Below the pieces are notes generated by a model that saw only the letters and a program-made list of their open reading frames with translations, was not told the origin of the DNA and made no database searches. The translations under genes and the position numbers were made by a program. Positions 60,351 through 64,000 of a DNA stretch of 64,000 nt are shown piece by piece. Source of the DNA: an uncultured Bacteroidales bacterium (GTDB lineage Bacteria > Bacteroidota > Bacteroidia > Bacteroidales > WCHB1-69); the NCBI GenBank assembly GCA_905235135.1, contig CAJOKR010000020.1, forward strand, positions 1-64,000. Reading direction: 5' to 3'. The stretch's first letter is position 1, and the number at the start of each line of letters is the position of its first letter.

Positions 60351-60401
60351 GTAGTTAGCAGTTGTTCAGAACTGCTAACTACTCACTACTAATTGCTAAC
60401 T
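60351..60401. repeat. heptamer array and hairpin between serC and serA
   Basis: Heptamers GTAGTTA, GCAGTTG, TTCAGAA, then GCTAACT, ACTCACT, ACTAATT, GCTAACT. The first part also forms a perfect 13-bp stem (60351-60363 with 60370-60382) with a six-base loop. Confidence 0.7.
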
Positions 60402-60404
60402 ATA

Positions 60405-61523
60405 TTATTTGTTCGCTTTTTCGAAATCCTGCATGCAAGCCACGAGAGCTTCGACATCTTCGACGGTGCAAGCGTTGTAGAGGGAAGCGCGGAAACCACC
60501 GACGGAACGGTGACCCTTGATGCCGACCATACCACGCTCTTTGGCGAAGGCCATGAAAGCATCCTGCTTGTCTTCGTAACCGGGGGCCATCACCCAGCAG
60601 TGGTTCATGATGGAACGGTCAGCCTTGTCGGCGACAGTGCCCACGAACATGCTGTTGCGGTCGATTTCTTCGTACAGCAGGTTGGATTTCTTCAGGTTGA
60701 TCTTGTTCATTTCAGCGACACCGCCGATGGTGTTCTTCAGCCAGGTGAGGGTTTCGTGCATCACGAAGATGGGGAGCACGGGGGGCGTGTTGAACATGGA
60801 GATGTTCTTAGCTTCCTCAGCAGCGTGGGTGCGGTAGTCGATCATGGTGGGCAGCGGGTTCATGTAAGCGCGATCACCAATCTGGCCGAGGATGTCCTTG
60901 CGCACAATGACGAAAGTAACACCGGCAGGACCGACGTTCTTTTGGGCACCACCGTAGATGAGGCCGTATTTGGTCACATCGACGGGACGGCTCATGATAT
61001 CGGAGCTCATATCGGCGACGAGCATCACATTGTTGCACTCAGCGGCGGTGAAATCTTTGCGGATTTCAGTACCGTAGATGGTGTTGTTGGTGGTGATGTG
61101 GAAATAGTCGGCATCAGCGGGGACGGTCCAGCCTTTGGGGATGTAGTTGTAGGTTTTGTCCTCGGAAGAAGCGACGATTTCGGTTTTGCCGAAGTTTTTG
61201 GCTTCCTTGGCGGCCTTCTTGGCCCAGACGCCGGTCTGGAGGTAGGCAGCCTTGGTCTTCAACAGGTTAGCGGGTACCATGAAGAACTGGGTGCTGGCAC
61301 CGCCACCGAGGAAGAGCACCTCGTAATTGTCGGGGATGTTGAGTAAATCGCGCCAAAGTTGGCGGGTTTCAGCCATAAGTCTTTCCCACCCCGGGGTGCG
61401 GTGGGAAATCTCCATCAGACCGATTCCGGTGTTGTCAAAGTTGCGGATGGCGTTGATTGTGGATTCAACAGCCTCTTTCGGGAGGACGCAAGGTCCTGCG
61501 TTAAAATTGTGTACTTCGTTCAT
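60405..61523 (-). CDS. serC: phosphoserine aminotransferase
   Basis: The 372-residue protein is Ser[16 protein letters not shown] at the start, [30 protein letters not shown] and PLP lysine in [12 protein letters not shown]. It converts 3-phosphohydroxypyruvate to phosphoserine. It lies directly upstream of serA on the minus strand, so the first two serine pathway enzymes are paired. A -7 box is at 61580-61587. Confidence 0.95.
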   Translation of the reverse strand: MNEVHNFNAGPCVLPKEAVESTINAIRNFDNTGIGLMEISHRTPGWERLMAETRQLWRDLLNIPDNYEVLFLGGGASTQFFMVPANLLKTKAAYLQTGVWAKKAAKEAKNFGKTEIVASSEDKTYNYIPKGWTVPADADYFHITTNNTIYGTEIRKDFTAAECNNVMLVADMSSDIMSRPVDVTKYGLIYGGAQKNVGPAGVTFVIVRKDILGQIGDRAYMNPLPTMIDYRTHAAEEAKNISMFNTPPVLPIFVMHETLTWLKNTIGGVAEMNKINLKKSNLLYEEIDRNSMFVGTVADKADRSIMNHCWVMAPGYEDKQDAFMAFAKERGMVGIKGHRSVGGFRASLYNACTVEDVEALVACMQDFEKANK

Positions 61524-61579
61524 AACTAATAATATACGTTGTTTTTTTATAAGGTGATAAATACTAAAATATGGTGCGG

Positions 61580-61587
61580 CAAAGATA
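61580..61587 (-). promoter_or_regulatory. -7 promoter box of serC-serA
   Basis: The minus strand reads TATCTTTG followed by CCGC, 56 bp before the ATG at 61523. Confidence 0.65.
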
Positions 61588-61667
61588 CAAAATTTGCTGT
61601 CAGTCAGTCATTTTTTAGAGGATGAAATTTTTTTTATTCGTAGTGTTGTAGGGATTCAAAAAAAGTG

Positions 61668-61675
61668 TATTTTTA
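61668..61675 (+). promoter_or_regulatory. probable -7 box of tRNA-Ser
   Basis: TATTTTTA, one base off the consensus (A for the final G), 15 bp before the tRNA. Confidence 0.4.
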
Positions 61676-61690
61676 CAGCCGATTTTTGAA

Positions 61691-61778
61691 GGAGAGATGG
61701 CCGAGTGGTCGAAGGCGCGCGCCTGGAGAGCGCGTAAGCGCCAAAAGCGCTTCATGGGTTCGAATCCCATTCTCTCCG
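61691..61778 (+). tRNA. tRNA-Ser (anticodon GGA)
   Basis: Eighty-eight bases with a long variable arm; acceptor GGAGAGA pairs with TCTCTCC, discriminator G. Anticodon loop CTGGAGA gives GGA, reading UCC/UCU. It lies 66 bp before the ExbB gene and may share its transcript. Confidence 0.95.
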
Positions 61779-61844
61779 CTAAACGTAAGAGTTTGAAAAT
61801 CAGTAAAGTAATAATAATTTAATTTCAACAAATCAAAATCAATT

Positions 61845-62672
61845 ATGAAAAAGCTTATCGCCTTACTTACCGTTTTCGGTTTCTTGACCTTCGGTATTGC
61901 CAACACTGCTTTTGCGCAGAAAGACCAAAAATCTGACGAACCTGCCGCCACCGAGCAGGTTGCAGAGGAAGTGGCTGAGGCTCCCGCCGCCACCGCTCAA
62001 GCCGAGCTGTCGGAGGATCCTGATGACTCCATCAACCAAAGCTTGCACTACACGTTGAAAGACAAATTCATCCAGGGTGGCGCTGTGTGGATGACCCCCG
62101 TGTTGATCTGCTTGATCCTGGGTCTTGCATTCGTCATCGAACGTATATTCTATCTCAACCTCTCCTCAGTGAATTCCAAGAAACTGCTGGATAAGATTGA
62201 GAATACCCTCAACACCAAAGGCGTGGACGCTGCTAAGGAGCTCTGCCGCGATACCAAGGGCCCCCTCGCCGCTGTCTTCTATCAAGGCCTCGACCGCTAT
62301 GACGAAGGTCTCGAGTCTGTTGAGAAATCCCTCACCTCCTACGGCGCCGTCCAAATGGCTAAGCTGGAGAACAACATGACTTGGATCAGCCTGTTCATCG
62401 CCCTCGCCCCGTCTTTGGGATTCTTGGGAACGGTCATCGGTATGGTCCAGGCATTCGATGATATCGAGCGCGCAGGTGATATCTCCCCGACCATCGTCGC
62501 CGGCGGTATGAAAGTGGCTCTGTTGACGACCGTCTTCGGTTTGATCACCGCCATGATCCTCCAAGTGTTCTACAACTACCTCCTCACCCGTATCGACGCC
62601 ATCGTCAATGACATGGAAGATGCTACCATCTCCTTCATGGACATCCTGGTGAAGTACAAAAACAATAAATAA
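61845..62672 (+). CDS. exbB: ExbB/TolQ/MotA-type proton channel protein
   Basis: The 275-residue protein has an N-terminal signal-like helix (LIALLTVFGFLTFGIANTAFA), a Pro/Ala/Glu-rich linker (TEQVAEEVAEAPAATAQ), then the MotA/ExbB core: WMTPVLICLILGLAFVIERIFYL, TWISLFIALAPSLGFLGTVIGMVQAF and AGGMKVALLTTVFGLITAMILQ. The pair of helices with the proton path is typical. It energises TonB or Tol-type outer-membrane transport. First protein gene of a unit with a coiled-coil protein and ExbD. Confidence 0.9.
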   Translation: MKKLIALLTVFGFLTFGIANTAFAQKDQKSDEPAATEQVAEEVAEAPAATAQAELSEDPDDSINQSLHYTLKDKFIQGGAVWMTPVLICLILGLAFVIERIFYLNLSSVNSKKLLDKIENTLNTKGVDAAKELCRDTKGPLAAVFYQGLDRYDEGLESVEKSLTSYGAVQMAKLENNMTWISLFIALAPSLGFLGTVIGMVQAFDDIERAGDISPTIVAGGMKVALLTTVFGLITAMILQVFYNYLLTRIDAIVNDMEDATISFMDILVKYKNNK

Positions 62673-62723
62673 GGAATACGTTCCAATATTACATATATAC
62701 AATAATCTTTAATACGTTGTATA

Positions 62724-63674
62724 ATGAAGAATAGAATTATCACAATCGTCATATTTGCTGTCGCAATCCTGGCGTGTCTGGTGGCTATTGCTTTCTCTTT
62801 CTTCTCCTTCGATGCGGATAATAAAGAGAACTATATCCAGGCTCAGGAGGTGAAAGCACAGGCACCTGAGATGGTGGCTGAGTTTGAGACAGCTACATTG
62901 GAGACCCTCCCCTCCGTGATTGAGAAAAATCAGAAGGAAACCCAGGAACGTAGTGAAAACCTTAAGAAAGTCCAGATGGAGAAGGATATTCTCTACACCT
63001 ATCTTCAAGACCTGAAGAATCTGGATGAGAACAGCTTCGAAACCTATAAGGCCAATTTCCCCGAGCGCTCCGCCGCTCTGTTCGCCAAGAGCGAGAACAA
63101 GCAGAAATATGTGGACGGCTTCAACAAGGTGCAGACCTATAAGGATCTCGAAGGCTATGTCGAAGAGGTGAACAAGGATTACAGCGATCTGAAACAGCAA
63201 TATCTGGTGGAGCGTAACTATATCAAGGCTGCCAACGGCCTCATCGCTCGCGCTGATGGAATTAACAACACGGCCTCCGCCAGCAAGAAGGAAGCTGAGT
63301 TTGATAATTTCCAAAGTGACCTGAAGAGCTTCGATAAGAGCGCTAAGCTGCAGAACTTCTTCATCGTTCTGACTTACATCCTTCTCATCGGTGCCGCTGC
63401 CCTTATGCTGTTCTTCCTGCTGGCCAATATGGTTGCCAACTTCAAGACCTCCTACAAGATTCTCGTGGGTGTGGTTCTGCTGGTTCTGGCTTTCTTTATC
63501 GGTTACCTCGTGGGTACGCCCACCCTTAGCCCATCGGCTATCAAGGCAGGTATGACCGGTTCTGGCTATAAGATGGTGAACGCCGCATGCTTCACGGTCT
63601 ATGTATGTTTGTTCGGTGCAATCTTCGCAATCATTGCATCCATGATTATGAACGCTGTTAAAAACAGAAACTAA
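62724..63674 (+). CDS. membrane protein with periplasmic coiled coil, between exbB and exbD
   Basis: The 316-residue protein has an N-terminal helix (IITIVIFAVAILACLVAIAFSFF), a charged helical region of about 180 residues likely to form a coiled coil (for example EKNQKETQERSENLKKVQME, QQYLVERNYIKAANGL) and three C-terminal helices (FFIVLTYILLIGAAALMLFF, ILVGVVLLVLAFFIGYLVG, CFTVYVCLFGAIFAIIASMI). I know no function for the family, although proteins of this build are found inside ExbBD units of Bacteroidota. It lies 51 bp after exbB and one base before exbD. Confidence 0.8.
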   Translation: MKNRIITIVIFAVAILACLVAIAFSFFSFDADNKENYIQAQEVKAQAPEMVAEFETATLETLPSVIEKNQKETQERSENLKKVQMEKDILYTYLQDLKNLDENSFETYKANFPERSAALFAKSENKQKYVDGFNKVQTYKDLEGYVEEVNKDYSDLKQQYLVERNYIKAANGLIARADGINNTASASKKEAEFDNFQSDLKSFDKSAKLQNFFIVLTYILLIGAAALMLFFLLANMVANFKTSYKILVGVVLLVLAFFIGYLVGTPTLSPSAIKAGMTGSGYKMVNAACFTVYVCLFGAIFAIIASMIMNAVKNRN

Positions 63675-63675
63675 C

Positions 63676-64000
63676 ATGAGCAAAAGAAAAACACCCGGCT
63701 TGAATACAGGCGCAATGTCAGATATTTCGTTTCTGCTGTTGACCTTCTTCCTGCTGACCTCCTCCATTAACACGGAGCAGGGTATCCCGAGAAAGCTTCC
63801 GCCCCCAAAAAAGGAAGACGCTCAGGATTTGAAGGTGGATATCAACAAGAGAAACGTGCTGAACGTGCTGGTAAACTTCCGCGATGAAATCTCCGTGAAC
63901 GGCGATGAGATTATGATTACGGATTTGAAAGCCAGAGCTAAAGAGTTCTTCGCCAATCCGTCCAACGACCCCTCCCTGCCGGAAAAGGTGAGCAAACCTA
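63676..64000 (+). CDS. exbD: ExbD/TolR-type biopolymer transport protein, 3' end missing
   Basis: The first 108 residues are seen; the gene runs off the right edge. It starts MSKRKTPGLNTGAMSDISFLLLTFFLLTSSI, where the Asp in SDISF is the functional proton-path residue of ExbD/TolR. A periplasmic part follows (RNVLNVLVNFRDEISVNGDEIM). With the ExbB-like gene it should form the proton-driven motor. It starts one base after the coiled-coil protein gene. Confidence 0.9.
   Translation, partial: MSKRKTPGLNTGAMSDISFLLLTFFLLTSSINTEQGIPRKLPPPKKEDAQDLKVDINKRNVLNVLVNFRDEISVNGDEIMITDLKARAKEFFANPSNDPSLPEKVSKP

Noticed and set aside
60393..61346. 317-residue plus-strand open frame opposite serC
   Set aside because: Antisense to serC; composition (His/Val/Gly-rich) is typical of shadow frames.
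62709..63773. 354-residue minus-strand frame across the coiled-coil membrane protein
   Set aside because: Antisense shadow that also crosses the exbD start; no motif or promoter.

Overview
The window looks like a chromosomal segment of an anaerobic Bacteroidota, most likely order Bacteroidales (inference from gene content). It carries type IX secretion features (PorQ and a protein with a type IX C-terminal domain), S9/M16-rich envelope biology, LptC, a TPR/outer-membrane protein operon, KtrAB-type potassium uptake, and -7 promoter boxes of the Bacteroidota form TAnnTTTG in front of most transcription units. Start codons lack Shine-Dalgarno-like sequences, as is usual for the phylum.

Layout. 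Positions 1-3,600 are accessory: a truncated AAA-ATPase-like/nuclease gene, a frame-broken orphan Rhs core cassette with a small two-helix membrane protein behind it, and an AAA_14/DUF4143 ATPase preceded by 33-bp repeats. Positions 3,800-6,130 hold a self-contained ABC exporter operon ending in its own GntR (YtrA-type) regulator, with a matching palindrome over the likely transcription start. Positions 6,200-11,400 hold two convergent secreted peptidases (S8 subtilase fused to a C-terminal beta-barrel; M16). Positions 11,500-14,000 are a PAS protein, rlmB, a YfcE-like phosphoesterase and a short MiaA. Positions 14,000-21,500 are YitT, dnaG, an acidic partner protein, tdk, a Wzy/Wzz-like pair and a MIP18-family Fe-S assembly factor. 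Positions 21,600-30,400 are a chagasin-like inhibitor, a glycosyltransferase, a LytTR regulator, a T9SS cargo protein, and a sugar group (GH3 xylosidase-like, rpe, FucP-like symporter). Positions 30,400-41,400 are trmO, heptosyltransferase-like GT9, acyltransferases, KtrB/KtrA, PorQ, a sugar aminotransferase, LD-carboxypeptidase, SDR and SufE. Positions 41,400-54,200 are an AsmA-like protein, MurB, an Omp85-like protein, a PLP-binding YggS protein, MenA-like prenyltransferase, nfo, purM, queA, pepT and three tRNAs. Positions 54,200-64,000 are lptC, TPR and OMP genes, coaX, pdxA, serA, serC, tRNA-Ser and an ExbB/coiled-coil/ExbD operon cut by the right edge.

Two repeat systems stand out. A 28-bp palindrome (arm GTAGAGACGCA plus a variable centre) occurs six times; in three copies its outer TAG is the stop codon of a neighbouring gene. 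Separately, at least seven gene borders carry degenerate 7-bp (once 8-bp) tandem repeats, each locus with its own heptamer, which run into start or stop codons.

Eight genes, including dnaG and murB that should be essential, are each broken by one or two single-base frame changes, often at homopolymers. The simplest reading is indel error in the assembly, so frames here should be treated with care. I describe these genes as their restored full-length products.
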